From: JAEXNA01 sp050486105
GTDB lineage: Bacteria > Vulcanimicrobiota > Xenobia > Xenobiales > JADMJV01
Reading direction: 5' to 3'
Assembly (NCBI GenBank): GCA_050486105.1
Contig: JBJHCR010000040.1
Location: 1 to 29,732 of the forward strand
DNA: 29,732 bases
A program made the position numbers and the translations under genes. Positions 1 to 9,463 of this stretch are shown here, one piece after another. Each line of letters opens with the position of its first letter. The first letter of the stretch is position 1. The notes beneath the pieces were generated by a model that was given only the letters and a program-made list of their open reading frames with translations, made no database searches and was not told the DNA's origin.

Positions 1-1505
1 CCCAAGAGGAACGAACGACTCTGGAAGGAGCCTGTCTTCTGAACGGTGATTTCTCTGCCAGGGCGGTGTCGTCCGCTACAGGACTAGGGTATGAAGAGAC
101 GGATAGCCTATGTACCAGCCTGGTGCGTAGAGGCGGGTTCCTAACGAAGGTCGGTCCGGAACAAAAGACAGACGGTCGGGCATTGACCAAGTTTGCCTTC
201 ACCCACGCGCTGGTCCGCGAGTCCATACAGGCCAACGTCACTCCTGGGCGGCGGGCTCTCATGCACGCCCGCATCGCCGAACATTTGAAATCTTCCATGG
301 AGCTCCAGCCAGGAGAGCGCGCTGCCGAAATCGCTCAACACTATGAGAAAGCTGATCGACCAACTGAAGCCCTTCCCCACCTCATTGCCGCAGCCAAGAG
401 GGCCCTTCGCCACAACGCTTCTGAAGAAGCGAACCATCTCATAACGAGAGCCTTCGAATTGTTGACTCTAACGTCCCCGGGCTCGGCCTTGAGCGAGTGG
501 GAAATCGAACTCCATCTGCTCCGTTCCTCCGCGGAGATCGCTCGCAGCGGTTGGTCCACCTCAACGGTGGAAATGTCCTACCTCAGAGCCTACGAGTTGA
601 GTTCTCAGAGACAGATGAGCGACCGCTCCAAGATTGCCTTAGGGCTGGCTACTGTCTACGAGATGCGGGGCGAATACCATCGATGTCAAGCTTTGCTCGA
701 AGCCCATCTCACCGAGCTTTCTGAGAGGGTCGAAGCCCACGAACTCCTGGCCTGCTCTCTTTATCACCAGGGTGACTTCACCTCAGCCCGGGAGCATGCA
801 GAGCGCGGAATTGAGCTTTACGACTCGCGAAACCATCTCGATCTTCCCATGGCGAGCTTTGGTGACAATCCTCTGGTCTCTTGTCGAGCCTGGGTGGCGC
901 TTTCCTCAGCTCACTTAGGAGAGATGGAGTTGGCCAAAAGCCTGATTCAGGGAACTCTGGAGATGGTCGAAAACGAGGAGCTTTCATTCACCTACCCTTT
1001 AGCTTTGATTCAAGCGGCGACCCTCTATCAACTCTTGGAACGCCCCTCTCTCACCCTCAAGCATGCCGAAAGAGCCGTGGAGGCGGCTCATCGCTTTGGC
1101 TTTGCTCACCATCGAGCATCAGCAGAAATTCTCTCGGGATGGGCGGCAGCCCATCTCAGTGACCTCCATGGAGGGATGAACCGGATCACCACGGGCTTGA
1201 AAGCTTACCGGGCTACCGGGGCCAGAATCGATCTGCCATACTTCTTAATGCTTCAATGCCAGGTCGCCATAAGGCTCGGGGAAACCCAGTTGGCTCAGAA
1301 GGCTCTATGGGAGGCTCTCCAGTTCACCTCGGATGGGCGGAGACTCAATGTTGAAGCGGAGATATTCCGCCTGATGGGAGACCTCGAACCGCGCCATCGA
1401 GATTCCTGGTACCAACGAGCTCTCCAAGCGGCCCGAAAACAGAAAGCCACGGTCTTGGTAAACCGGATCCTTTCCAGTCAGAAAGCGACCTCCTCAGAAA
1501 CTTAG
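1..1505 (+). CDS. AAA-type ATPase/TPR signalling protein, C-terminal part (5' truncated)
   Basis: The frame is open from the first bases (first full codon at position 3), so about 500 C-terminal residues of a longer protein are seen. The first ~70 residues read like the winged-helix end of the NACHT/AAA module in predicted signalling ATPases (COG3899-like, MalT-like or cyclase-linked): a segment LEGACLLNGDFSARAV followed by FAFTHALVRESI and a run resembling RRALMHARIAEHL. The rest is all-helical TPR-like repeat, including an EHAERGIELYDSRNH segment typical of the C-terminus of adenylate-cyclase/ATPase/TPR proteins. There is no DNA-binding domain at the C-terminus. By family knowledge the missing N-terminus should hold the P-loop ATPase and perhaps a cyclase or kinase domain; that is inference. 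The GTG at 66 is not the real start, because the homologous region begins upstream of it. Confidence 0.8.
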   Translation, partial: QEERTTLEGACLLNGDFSARAVSSATGLGYEETDSLCTSLVRRGGFLTKVGPEQKTDGRALTKFAFTHALVRESIQANVTPGRRALMHARIAEHLKSSMELQPGERAAEIAQHYEKADRPTEALPHLIAAAKRALRHNASEEANHLITRAFELLTLTSPGSALSEWEIELHLLRSSAEIARSGWSTSTVEMSYLRAYELSSQRQMSDRSKIALGLATVYEMRGEYHRCQALLEAHLTELSERVEAHELLACSLYHQGDFTSAREHAERGIELYDSRNHLDLPMASFGDNPLVSCRAWVALSSAHLGEMELAKSLIQGTLEMVENEELSFTYPLALIQAATLYQLLERPSLTLKHAERAVEAAHRFGFAHHRASAEILSGWAAAHLSDLHGGMNRITTGLKAYRATGARIDLPYFLMLQCQVAIRLGETQLAQKALWEALQFTSDGRRLNVEAEIFRLMGDLEPRHRDSWYQRALQAARKQKATVLVNRILSSQKATSSET

Positions 1506-1517
1506 GCAAAAACGGCC

Positions 1518-1546
1518 TTGGTAAGCTGCCAATCTTGGTGTACACT
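1518..1546 (+). promoter_or_regulatory. Promoter placing the transcript start at the GTG codon (leaderless)
   Basis: A -35-like TTGGTA at 1518-1523 is separated by 17 bases from TACACT at 1541-1546. Six bases then lead to a GTG at 1553. A start site 7 bases past the -10 box would fall on that GTG, so the mRNA would have no leader. No Shine-Dalgarno sequence precedes it. The same geometry recurs at 9041-9077 and 21393-21428. Confidence 0.55.
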
Positions 1547-1552
1547 CAAAGG

Positions 1553-2038
1553 GTGCTAGACCAAAGTAAGGTAGCCTGGTTTCTCGGAATCTTTGTCCTT
1601 ATTTTTTTCACGCTTTTTCAAGCAGGTGAAAGAATCGAGGTCACCTACCTTGGAGAATTCGATCTCCAAGAATCGCGCCCCATCCAAGTCGGATACGCTC
1701 ACCGCGAGTACTACCTCTTTGGAGTAGCAGTGCGAGTCTTCGAAGGTGATTATCACAGAGTTCGAAAATTCAACACTAAAGACTCCAAAGGCCACCCCAA
1801 GTTCAACTCCATACAGCGAGGAAAACTCAGCGAGGAACAGTTCACCGCTTTTCATCTAACGCACGGTCTTAGGTCGGATCAACTCCCATGGAAGGTGCGC
1901 CACGCCTGGCTTTACAATTCTTTCTGGAAAGCGATCCTCTTTCTCTGTCTGATTCTACTCTATCTCCAGTTCCGACCAGATTTTCTGAGAAAGCATCGAA
2001 TTTCGGTGGCCCTACCCGAAGCCCTAAACAGACACTGA
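1553..2038 (+). CDS. Small membrane protein of unknown function, two membrane segments
   Basis: A protein of 161 residues from the GTG at 1553. In-frame TTG (1535) and GTG (1538) codons lie upstream, but the TACACT promoter box would sit inside such a longer reading frame. A hydrophobic helix (about residues 8-20, AWFLGIFVLIFFTLF) is followed by a ~95-residue soluble domain rich in charged and aromatic residues, then a second helix (about 122-138, ILFLCLILLYLQF) and a short basic tail. This layout predicts an extracytoplasmic loop held between two membrane segments. I recognise no family. It stands alone after the TPR protein gene, and its 3' end is only 12 bases from the convergent symporter gene. 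Confidence 0.65.
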   Translation: MLDQSKVAWFLGIFVLIFFTLFQAGERIEVTYLGEFDLQESRPIQVGYAHREYYLFGVAVRVFEGDYHRVRKFNTKDSKGHPKFNSIQRGKLSEEQFTAFHLTHGLRSDQLPWKVRHAWLYNSFWKAILFLCLILLYLQFRPDFLRKHRISVALPEALNRH

Positions 2039-2050
2039 ATTTGTCGGGGT

Positions 2051-3592
2051 TTAATTCTCCTTAGTCTCCACCCTTGAAGCCCATTCGAGTTCCCCGTGCA
2101 CTTCTACTAGAGCTTGTTGACCCTTCTTATCTATTAAGCTGACCAGCACAGCAGCCAGGCTTGCCGCCAAGAACGAAGGCGGCAACTCGGAGAGTTCCGC
2201 AAAGAATGCACCGAGAGCCCCGCTCCGAGTGGCCATAAAAAACTTAAAGAAGGGCACACTCAAGAAGCCGGTAACCATCCCAGCTAAAGCTCCCCGGGCG
2301 GTGAAGTTCTTCCAAAATAAGGACAGGATCATCACTGGGCAAAAAGTTGCCGCTATCCCAGACCAACCGAAAATCACAAACCAAAAAACCGTTCTGCCGG
2401 GAACGAAGTGGGCCACGGAAAGAGCTAGAACCAAGGCCATTAGTGCTAAAGCCAGCGTCACCCACCGAGAGGTGCTCACCAATTTTGAGTCGGCAATGTG
2501 AGGGTGATAGATCTTTTGATAATAGTCACGAACGGCAGCGCTGCCTGCGACCACCAGCAAGGAGTCGATAGTCGACATGATAGCGGAAAGCACAATCGCA
2601 CCATACAGTCCCACCAGGACCACCGGCAGTAGCTCGTCCACCAGCATGGGCAGTACTCCCTCGGCTCCCTTGCCAAAAAGCTCCACTCCCCCGAAATAGG
2701 CCCGTCCCACCATGCCTGTTAAGACCGCTCCACTACCCGCTAGCACCGTCCAAACGATGGCCACCATCGCCCCTGGACGAACCTCATCCGTTGAGCGCAA
2801 GGCCAAGAAACGGACAAAGATCTGAGGCGACCCTAAGAAGCCCAAGCCGATAAGAGAAAGAGACAGCAGACTGGCCAAGGTTAGGGAGTCGAACTGCTGA
2901 GTTCCAGACCAGTTCAGAAGGTTGGGGTCTTGAAGCTCGAGTTGGCTTAACACCGGCCCCAAGCCTCCGGCGACCTTGAGGCCGACTAATGGGAGAACCA
3001 CCAATCCGAGAAACATCAGTGCTCCCTGGAAAACATCGGACCAAACGACCGCAAGAAACCCCCCGCTGACGATATAAATCGCTACGACCACGAAACCTAC
3101 TAGAACTCCAGTGGTATAATTCCAACCCAAGAACTGTTCGAAAGCACTTCCGGTGGCATCGATCTGAGCGCTCACGTAGATGGTAACGAAAACGGCCAAG
3201 GCTCCTGCTGCGACCTTGCGTAGATGGTGGCGATGGTCCCGAAACCGAGATTCCAAGTAGTCGGGAATGGTGAGTGCCTGATACTTATCTGTGAGCCTCT
3301 TGAAACGGCGGGCCATAAGAAGCCAGGCCACGGCAACCCCGAGAGTTTCTCCCAGAACAACCCAAAAAGCCTTCACTCCTACCAGAGCCCCCATCCCGGT
3401 CAACCCCAAGAGCAGCCAGGCCGATTCCCCTGTGGCTCGAGCTGAAAAGGCAGCGGCCCAAAAGCTCAGCCCCTTGCCCCCGGCAAAATAGTCGGTGAGG
3501 TCTCCCATTCTTCTCGAAGCGAGCGCCCCGATGATCAGAAGAACTCCGAGATACATAGCCAACATCACCAGTTTGACGGTCTGGGGGTCCAT
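2051..3592 (-). CDS. Sodium:solute symporter (SSS family, PutP-like)
   Basis: A protein of 513 residues from ATG 3592 (a GTG lies one codon upstream). It has about 13 hydrophobic segments spread over the whole length, as in the SSS/SLC5 family of Na+-coupled symporters. Family-like features include the N-terminal LASRRMGDLTDYFAGGKGLSFW segment and the ARATGESAWLLLGLTGMG helix in the position of PutP TM2. Also present are an IYIVSGGFLAVVWSDVFQG stretch matching the GG..AV..TD..Q signature, and LSAIMSTIDSLLVVAGSA, which matches the helix carrying the second Na+ site. Substrate cannot be told; proline or another small organic acid/amino acid is likely from the PutP-like look. It is the last gene of an operon after M42 peptidase and MscS, with a 44-base gap. 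A role in taking up peptidase products or compatible solutes is inference. Confidence 0.9.
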   Translation of the reverse strand: MDPQTVKLVMLAMYLGVLLIIGALASRRMGDLTDYFAGGKGLSFWAAAFSARATGESAWLLLGLTGMGALVGVKAFWVVLGETLGVAVAWLLMARRFKRLTDKYQALTIPDYLESRFRDHRHHLRKVAAGALAVFVTIYVSAQIDATGSAFEQFLGWNYTTGVLVGFVVVAIYIVSGGFLAVVWSDVFQGALMFLGLVVLPLVGLKVAGGLGPVLSQLELQDPNLLNWSGTQQFDSLTLASLLSLSLIGLGFLGSPQIFVRFLALRSTDEVRPGAMVAIVWTVLAGSGAVLTGMVGRAYFGGVELFGKGAEGVLPMLVDELLPVVLVGLYGAIVLSAIMSTIDSLLVVAGSAAVRDYYQKIYHPHIADSKLVSTSRWVTLALALMALVLALSVAHFVPGRTVFWFVIFGWSGIAATFCPVMILSLFWKNFTARGALAGMVTGFLSVPFFKFFMATRSGALGAFFAELSELPPSFLAASLAAVLVSLIDKKGQQALVEVHGELEWASRVETKEN

Positions 3593-3636
3593 CACTGTCC
3601 GTTCGGAGCCTGGTTCTTAAGAGCCTGTTGAAGGGG

Positions 3637-4989
3637 CTACTCCTGAGGAGCTTCTAAGGCCAAAAGATCCCGCTCGCTGCTTCGTCTTTCACTCTCCACC
3701 AGTTCGTCGATGGAATGCTCCGGCTTGAGGTCTAAGGTCCGATCTTCTTGAGTTGCTCGCTTCTCACCTCGGATCTTTTGAGGTCGCTGGAGCTGCACGG
3801 TGGAGTGCGGGCCCGGAAGCTCGATGCCGTCTTCCTCGAGAGCCTCCTTGACTAGGCGGATAGCCTCTCCTCTAACCTTGGCAAAAGAGCTCTGGGTTTG
3901 ATCGCACCACCCCGACACAGACAAATCCACGGTCCAGTCTCCCAATTGTTGAATGAAGCAGGCGGGCTCGGGCTGCGGCAAGACACCCGGCGCCCGCCTT
4001 AGGGTCTCGAGAACCAACTGCTGAGCTCGGAGCAAGTCGCAATCGGGATCCACTCCAAGGGTGAAGGAAAAGCGACGCTCGGGGTTCCGGGTGTAGTTCA
4101 GAATCACCGCCTTGAAAACCAGGGAGTTCGGCAGTCTCAGATGGTTGCCGTCCAGAGTCAGTAGGATAGTGGAACGAGATGTGAGGCGGACCACCCGACC
4201 TTCGTGCCCATCGATGGCTACGTGATCGTTGGGGGAGAACGGTTGTCTCAAACTGAGCATAACGCTTGCCAGACTGTTCTCGGCCATGTCTCGGAAGGCA
4301 AATCCCAGGGCCACTCCCAAGATTCCGGCGGTTCCCAGGACGGCCCCCACGAGGGCGGTGGCTTCGAGGATCTCCAAAGCGATCAACAGGCCCACTAGGA
4401 TCACCACCAAGCGCACCCCTTGACGGACCAAATCCGCCACGAAAACGTTCCTACTCAAACGCCTGAAGACAGTTTCTCGAGCAGCCAGGACTCCGGCCAG
4501 CAGATAAAAGACAGCAAAAATCACCACCGCCACCGCCAGCATGGGAAGAAAGGCCAGAAAACTCTCGGCCTTCTGCCGAAGTTTGGCCATCACCGGCGAG
4601 AGGCGCTCGGCCACCTCGGTCTCTATGGTGATGCCGTTGTCGACGATAAGCACCCCATCAAGGCGACCGGCTAATTCGGCAGCCCGAGTCTTGGCTTCAC
4701 TGGAAGTCACCACCCCCCGCAAGACGACCACCCCGCCGCGCACTTCTAGGGTTACCTTTCCCAGGCCCTCTACCTGAGCGAAGGCTCGACGGAGCTGAGA
4801 GGTGAGCCGCTTATCGGGGTCGGTGGCACTCACGCCCGTCTCGGCCAGCACCGGATGAGCAGAGACCCACAGCAGCAACACCATCAGACCCATCCAGAAG
4901 TGCCGTCCCAGCCGCCTAACTGAGGACATCTCCCGAGCGAGCTTGCCTGATAACCTGGCAGAATCCGCTCCCCCCGGACCCCAGCCCAT
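3637..4989 (-). CDS. MscS-family mechanosensitive channel with N-terminal BON domain
   Basis: A protein of 450 residues. ATG 4989 shares its A with the TAA stop of the upstream peptidase (TAATG), so translation is probably coupled; an internal ATG at 4929 is an alternative. A hydrophobic stretch at about 33-45 followed by HPVLAETG looks like a signal peptide. Next is a BON domain (about 50-115; LEVRGGVVVLRGVVTS and a VDNGITIE end). A first membrane helix lies at about 130-155, then LVVILVGLLIALEIL, then the MscS pore helix rich in Gly and Ala (VGAVLGTAGILGVALGFAF) and the beta domain (PFSPNDHVAIDGHEGRVV, LRLPNSLVF). The C-terminal ~60 residues are charged and probably disordered. By family it releases solutes on osmotic downshock from the inner membrane; the BON domain would lie in the periplasm. 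Confidence 0.92.
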   Translation of the reverse strand: MGWGPGGADSARLSGKLAREMSSVRRLGRHFWMGLMVLLLWVSAHPVLAETGVSATDPDKRLTSQLRRAFAQVEGLGKVTLEVRGGVVVLRGVVTSSEAKTRAAELAGRLDGVLIVDNGITIETEVAERLSPVMAKLRQKAESFLAFLPMLAVAVVIFAVFYLLAGVLAARETVFRRLSRNVFVADLVRQGVRLVVILVGLLIALEILEATALVGAVLGTAGILGVALGFAFRDMAENSLASVMLSLRQPFSPNDHVAIDGHEGRVVRLTSRSTILLTLDGNHLRLPNSLVFKAVILNYTRNPERRFSFTLGVDPDCDLLRAQQLVLETLRRAPGVLPQPEPACFIQQLGDWTVDLSVSGWCDQTQSSFAKVRGEAIRLVKEALEEDGIELPGPHSTVQLQRPQKIRGEKRATQEDRTLDLKPEHSIDELVESERRSSERDLLALEAPQE

Positions 4990-6047
4990 TACTTGGGAAT
5001 CCAGCAATCCTTCTCCGTCACGGATTCCACGAAGGCGGTGAGTAACTTCACCGCATTATCGAGGTCTCCTAGGGCCAGCACTTCACATGGATTGTGCATG
5101 TAGCGCAAGGGAATGCCGATTAGACCGGTGGCCACTCCTTCCCGAGAGAGCTGAATGACGTTGGCATCGGTACCGGTGCCCCCACCGCTGGCTGCCACCT
5201 GGTAAGGGATCTCCTTGTCTCTGGCCACTTTCACCAAGCGCTCAAAGACCTTGCGGTTGATGTTCGGACCGCGCACGATCACCGGCCCTTGTCCGAGCTT
5301 GATGTCGCCAGCCTTGCGTTTGTCGGCATCCGGGATATCCAGAGCGTGGGTCACGTCGATGGCCACAGCCACATCGGGGTTGATGGCGTAGGCGGCAGTG
5401 CGAGCCCCCCGCAGCCCGATCTCTTCCTGGACCGCCGACACCCCATAGGTGCAGGCCTTCACCTTCTTGCTCAAAGCCCGCAAAGTCTCGGACACGCAAA
5501 AGATGCCGGCCCGGTTGTCGAAGGATTTAGCTACCGCCTTCCCATCGGCCAAAGGGACGAAAAAAGCGTCCATGGTCACGGAGTCTCCGATGTTAACCAG
5601 CTCTTTAGCGTGGTCCCCGTCTCGCGCTCCAATATCCACCCAGAGCTTATGAAACTCGGATTTCTTCTTGCGCTCTTCAGGGTCCATCAAATGGATGGCT
5701 TTCTTCCCGAGTACCCCTGGGAGGGAGCCGCTCTCGGTGTGGACCAACACTCGTTGGCTGACCATCACCTCTTCGTCCCAACCTCCCGAGGCCGCCAAGT
5801 AGAGATAGCCCTTGTCGTCGATATAGCGAACCAAAAATCCGATCTCATCGCTGTGTCCATCCAGCAGCACCTTAGGCCCGCCGCCATCGTTGTGGACGGC
5901 GATCACCGACCCGAGAACATCGGTGGTCACCGAGTCACAAACCTTCTCCACCCTCTTACGAAAAACCGCTTGCACCGCCTCTTCGTAGCCTGGGCTTCCG
6001 TGGGTCTCTACCAACGTTTTGAGATAATCTTGAGCATCTTTTTTCAT
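4989..6047 (-). CDS. M42-family metallo-aminopeptidase
   Basis: A protein of 352 residues from ATG 6047 (MKKDAQDYLK); a TTG 15 bases upstream is less likely. The M42 metal ligands can be followed in order: His65 in LLDGHSDEIGF, the bridging Asp177 in SFDNRAG, the catalytic/metal Glu208-Glu209 in SAVQEEIGLRG, Asp231 in AIDVTHA and His318 in RYMHNPCEV. The ASGGGTGTDAN segment is also typical. These cytosolic, usually tetrahedral enzymes remove N-terminal residues from short peptides; some members are annotated as endoglucanases or deblocking aminopeptidases, so exact specificity is unknown. It is the first gene of the three-gene minus-strand operon and shares a divergent promoter region of about 140 bases with the hybrid kinase. 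Confidence 0.93.
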   Translation of the reverse strand: MKKDAQDYLKTLVETHGSPGYEEAVQAVFRKRVEKVCDSVTTDVLGSVIAVHNDGGGPKVLLDGHSDEIGFLVRYIDDKGYLYLAASGGWDEEVMVSQRVLVHTESGSLPGVLGKKAIHLMDPEERKKKSEFHKLWVDIGARDGDHAKELVNIGDSVTMDAFFVPLADGKAVAKSFDNRAGIFCVSETLRALSKKVKACTYGVSAVQEEIGLRGARTAAYAINPDVAVAIDVTHALDIPDADKRKAGDIKLGQGPVIVRGPNINRKVFERLVKVARDKEIPYQVAASGGGTGTDANVIQLSREGVATGLIGIPLRYMHNPCEVLALGDLDNAVKLLTAFVESVTEKDCWIPK

Positions 6048-6185
6048 GCAGGCCTGTTCCAAACCGAGCAGCTCAAGGCCTCTTTCACCGAGATGCTTGG
6101 TACACCTAAGAAGATCGTCCCACAGGGTTTAGCCCGCAGGAGCGTCGTTCGAAGGTAAGGAAGTAGACCGGAAGCGCTCCCCTGC

Positions 6186-9017
6186 ATGACTCCACAGTCG
6201 CTACCCTATTCCACCCCCCCAGACCTTGAAAGAGAAACAGCCGCACCGGTGACTCCCAACGAAGATGCCTCGAAGGAACTCAGCGACCTAAAGTTCTTGC
6301 TGTCCAGAGCCCAACGGATCGCCCATATGGGCTTTTGGATCATGGATCTGGAAACCGAGCGCTTGGATTGGTCTGAAGAAACTTGCTTACTCTTCGAGAT
6401 GGAGCCGGCGGAGTTCGGAAACCGGTTTGACCTCTTCCTAGAGAAAGTTCTCCCTGAAGATCGAAGCAAGATCACTGCGGCCATCGAACGTGCAGAAAAC
6501 GGAGACGGCCGCCTAGAAGCCACCTACCGCATTCGCCTCAAAGATGGGTCGATCCGTTGGCTTTTTGAGCAAGGTGATATAGAAAGGGATGCAGGTGGGC
6601 GCCCCCTCCGCCGGGTCGGAGTGGTCATGGACGTCACCCCTCAAAAGCAGACCGAGCAACGCCTGGCCTTGAATGAAAACCTCAACCGCATGGCTGCCAC
6701 CCTCAGCCAGGTAGGAGGTTGGGCCTTCGACCTCGAGTCCCAGGCCCTCTATTGGTCCGACACGGTTAAAGAGATCCATGGAGTCGAACCCGGATATGTC
6801 CCTTCGGTGGAAGAAGCCCTGGAATTCTATACGCCCGAACACCAAAGGCAAGTCCAACAAGCCTTCAAAGCTTGCCTGGCCCAAGGAATTCCGTACGACT
6901 TGGAGTTGACCATCGTGAGAGCCAGCGGGCAGCAACTCTGGGTCAGGACCATCGGACAGCCAGTGTGCGATGAGCACGGTCGGGTTATCCGGCTCGAAGG
7001 GGCCTTTCAGGACATTTCAGCTCAGAAAGAGGTGGAATTGGAATTAGCCCGACAGGCCCAATTGCTCGATCAAGCCAGCGACGCCATTCTGGTGAGAGAT
7101 CTGAAAAACCAGGTGATTTATCTCAACCAAAAAGCCGAGCAACTCTATGAGTGTTCTTCTGAAGAAGCCCTAGGTCAGTCGGTGGCCGATCTGATCTATA
7201 ACGATCCTCTGCCCCTGGAGAATGCCACCCGCGCAGTTCTCGACCAGGGCCAATGGACCGGGGAATTGCAGCATCGCACCAAGAGCGGACGAGAAGTCAC
7301 CATTTTTGGGCGCTGGACCCTGATGCACGATGGTGACGGTGTACCCAAAGCCATCTTGGCGATCAACACCGACATCACCGAAAGTCGAAAACTGGAACAA
7401 CAATTCGTCCAGAATCAGAGACTAGAGAGCGTGGGGCGCTTAGCCAGCGGGATCGCTCACGATCTCAATAACGTCCTGGCCCCGATCCTCATTTCCTTAG
7501 AATTGCTGAGAGAGCAAGTGGTCCATGAAGATGCCGTAAAGCTGGTGGAGACTCTGGAATCCAGCGCCCACCGTGGGGCCAACCTGGTGCGCCAGATTTT
7601 GAGCCTAGTGCAAGGCTTCGAAGGGAACCCCACCCCCATAGATCCGAAAGAGGTCATCGCCGAAAGCGCCCAAATCGTGCAGGAGACCTTCCCTAAGAAT
7701 ATCGATTTGGTAGTGAAGCTCCCCGAAAAAGCGTGGATTCTCGAAGTCGACCCCACGCATCTTCACCAAGTTCTGATGAACCTGTTGGTGAACGCGCGCG
7801 ACGCCATGCCCGCAGGTGGTCAACTCACCTTAGAACTCCAGAACCAGCAAGTGGATGAGGTCTTCGCCGGCTTGAAGCCGGGCTTGTCTCCGGGACCGCA
7901 CCTACTGTTCCAAGTCCGGGACACCGGGTCAGGCATCCCCGCCGATTTAGTGCAGAAAGTGTTCGAGCCTTTCTTCACTACCAAAGAGCGGGGACAAGGC
8001 ACCGGGCTAGGGTTGTCTACCTGCTTTTCTATCGTTCAAGGCTACGGAGGCTTCCTGGAACTTGAGAGTCAGCAGGGCTCGGGAACGGTCTTCCGATTCT
8101 ATTTGCCTGCCTCTGAAGTCCAAACTTCTCCAGAACAGTATACGGCGGAAGCATCCTTGCCCAGAGGACAGGGAGAGCTGATCCTCCTGGTGGACGATGA
8201 AGACAACATCTTGTCGGTGGCCCGTCAGGCGCTCGAACGGTACGGTTATCAGGTGGTCACCGCCGGAAACGGAGCCGAGGGGGTCTCTCAGTTTCTCCAG
8301 CATCGAGATTTGGTGCGCTGCGTTCTCACGGACATGTCCATGCCGGTCATGGATGGTCCAGCATTTATTGCGGCTCTGCGTAGCATCGACCCCCTGATTC
8401 CCGTGATTGGCTCAAGTGGACTGACTTCCCCAGAGAAAATGGGAAAAGCGGTGCAGGCGGGAGTCCAGAAATTTGTTCCAAAGCCCTACACCTCTATCAA
8501 GCTTCTCAGCGCCCTTCAGCAAGTTTTGCGCCCGAACACTGCAGCCCTCACTTCTAGACAAGAGAAGCCTTCGATTTCCTCAGAGAAGCCAAACTTCAGT
8601 TCCGCTCAGTCTGATTCAGGTCCAGAGCCAGCAAGAGAAGCCTCATCGCTTCCCTTGGTGATTCTGGTGGTCGAAGACGAGTTACTCCTGCAACGGCTGG
8701 CCTGCCGAGTGCTGAGCAGCCAGGGACACACCATCCACACCGCCGACGAAGGACAACAAGCCCTGGACACCTTGAAGAAGCTCGATGGCAAGGTCGACCT
8801 GGTGATCACTGACTTAAACATGCCCAATATGGGGGGAGAGGAACTCTACCGACAGGCGCACCAACTCTATCCAGACTTGAGATTCGTCTTCACTTCCGGA
8901 GACAGTCACATCCCCAGCACCTTGTCCGATGCCCTTCAAGATCGCCTGGTAGCTCTACTCAAGCCATACTCCATCCAAGACCTCAAGCAGGTCGTTTCCA
9001 AAGCGAGAAATCCTTAA
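6186..9017 (+). CDS. Hybrid sensor histidine kinase: PAS-PAS-PAS-HisKA-HATPase-REC-REC
   Basis: A protein of 943 residues with no membrane segment or signal peptide, so a cytosolic sensor. Three PAS folds lie at about 37-160, 166-285 and 288-405; the first two have PAC-like ends (VMDVTPQKQ, FQDISAQKE). The HisKA dimerisation helix carries the phospho-acceptor His425 (SGIAHDLNNVLAPI). The ATPase domain (about 520-640) shows the N box NLLVNARDAMPAGG, G1 DTGSGIP and G2 GQGTGLGLST. Two receiver domains follow: REC1 with VDDED and Asp716 (LTDMSMP) and REC2 with VEDE and Asp876 (ITDLNMP), joined by a Ser/Pro/Glu-rich linker. No DNA-binding output domain or partner regulator is nearby, so it is an orphan hybrid kinase. 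A weak GGAAG lies 11 bases before the ATG. Confidence 0.93.
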   Translation: MTPQSLPYSTPPDLERETAAPVTPNEDASKELSDLKFLLSRAQRIAHMGFWIMDLETERLDWSEETCLLFEMEPAEFGNRFDLFLEKVLPEDRSKITAAIERAENGDGRLEATYRIRLKDGSIRWLFEQGDIERDAGGRPLRRVGVVMDVTPQKQTEQRLALNENLNRMAATLSQVGGWAFDLESQALYWSDTVKEIHGVEPGYVPSVEEALEFYTPEHQRQVQQAFKACLAQGIPYDLELTIVRASGQQLWVRTIGQPVCDEHGRVIRLEGAFQDISAQKEVELELARQAQLLDQASDAILVRDLKNQVIYLNQKAEQLYECSSEEALGQSVADLIYNDPLPLENATRAVLDQGQWTGELQHRTKSGREVTIFGRWTLMHDGDGVPKAILAINTDITESRKLEQQFVQNQRLESVGRLASGIAHDLNNVLAPILISLELLREQVVHEDAVKLVETLESSAHRGANLVRQILSLVQGFEGNPTPIDPKEVIAESAQIVQETFPKNIDLVVKLPEKAWILEVDPTHLHQVLMNLLVNARDAMPAGGQLTLELQNQQVDEVFAGLKPGLSPGPHLLFQVRDTGSGIPADLVQKVFEPFFTTKERGQGTGLGLSTCFSIVQGYGGFLELESQQGSGTVFRFYLPASEVQTSPEQYTAEASLPRGQGELILLVDDEDNILSVARQALERYGYQVVTAGNGAEGVSQFLQHRDLVRCVLTDMSMPVMDGPAFIAALRSIDPLIPVIGSSGLTSPEKMGKAVQAGVQKFVPKPYTSIKLLSALQQVLRPNTAALTSRQEKPSISSEKPNFSSAQSDSGPEPAREASSLPLVILVVEDELLLQRLACRVLSSQGHTIHTADEGQQALDTLKKLDGKVDLVITDLNMPNMGGEELYRQAHQLYPDLRFVFTSGDSHIPSTLSDALQDRLVALLKPYSIQDLKQVVSKARNP

Positions 9018-9040
9018 GGACTTGACCACCAAACGGCCTT

Positions 9041-9069
9041 TTGCCCTGGGCCTTAACCGATGTTACACT
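9041..9069 (+). promoter_or_regulatory. Promoter for leaderless transcript of the 128-aa secreted protein
   Basis: TTGCCC at 9041-9046, a 17-base spacer, TACACT at 9064-9069, then seven bases to ATG at 9077. No Shine-Dalgarno sequence stands before the ATG. The expected start site coincides with the start codon. Confidence 0.6.
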
Positions 9070-9076
9070 CGAAAGT

Positions 9077-9463
9077 ATGAACTGGTCAGGCATACTCTCA
9101 AGATCAACGTTGTTCATCTTATGCATGCTGCTCGGCGTGGTGGTCTTGCCAGGTAAAGCTCTCACTGGAGGTGAGACGCCCACTCTCGCCTTCCAAGACC
9201 CGGATCATGAACCCGAGCCGATGGACCTTGATCCTAAAGCGTCCCAAGATTTGGGCATTCCTCATCTCTATAAGAATCGCAACGAACGGTACTACCGAGA
9301 ATTGGATCGAGAGGACGAGAAATTTGAGCAGGAAAGAGAACGAGAACTTCATCGGGACCGTTCCGGCCGTCAAACTCGTCAACAGAGGGGACAATGGCGA
9401 CTGAATAAGCAAAACCGAACTCGCACAGACCCCTATTCGAAGATCCAAGGAACCATTCGCTGA
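9077..9463 (+). CDS. Small exported protein of unknown function with a highly charged C-terminal half
   Basis: A protein of 128 residues when started at ATG 9077; the longer frame from 9041 would put the promoter inside the gene and add residues before the signal peptide. The N-terminus has a typical Sec signal (hydrophobic run TLFILCMLLGVVVLPG, likely cleavage near GKA). The mature part begins acidic and Pro-rich (DPDHEPEPMDLDPKA). From about residue 67 it becomes a dense Glu/Arg stretch (RELDREDEKFEQERERELH), likely helical or coiled coil, ending in a basic Gln/Arg-rich tail. No family is recognised. It lies 59 bases after the hybrid kinase, with its own promoter. Confidence 0.6.
   Translation: MNWSGILSRSTLFILCMLLGVVVLPGKALTGGETPTLAFQDPDHEPEPMDLDPKASQDLGIPHLYKNRNERYYRELDREDEKFEQERERELHRDRSGRQTRQQRGQWRLNKQNRTRTDPYSKIQGTIR

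Noticed and set aside
66..68. GTG at 66 as the real start of the TPR protein
   Set aside because: The frame is open to the window edge and the upstream codons continue the same family pattern, so the gene is truncated rather than starting here.
5289..6158. 289-codon open frame on the + strand opposite the M42 peptidase gene
   Set aside because: The translation is low in family motifs and has no ribosome site, while the opposite strand carries every M42 ligand. It is an antisense shadow.
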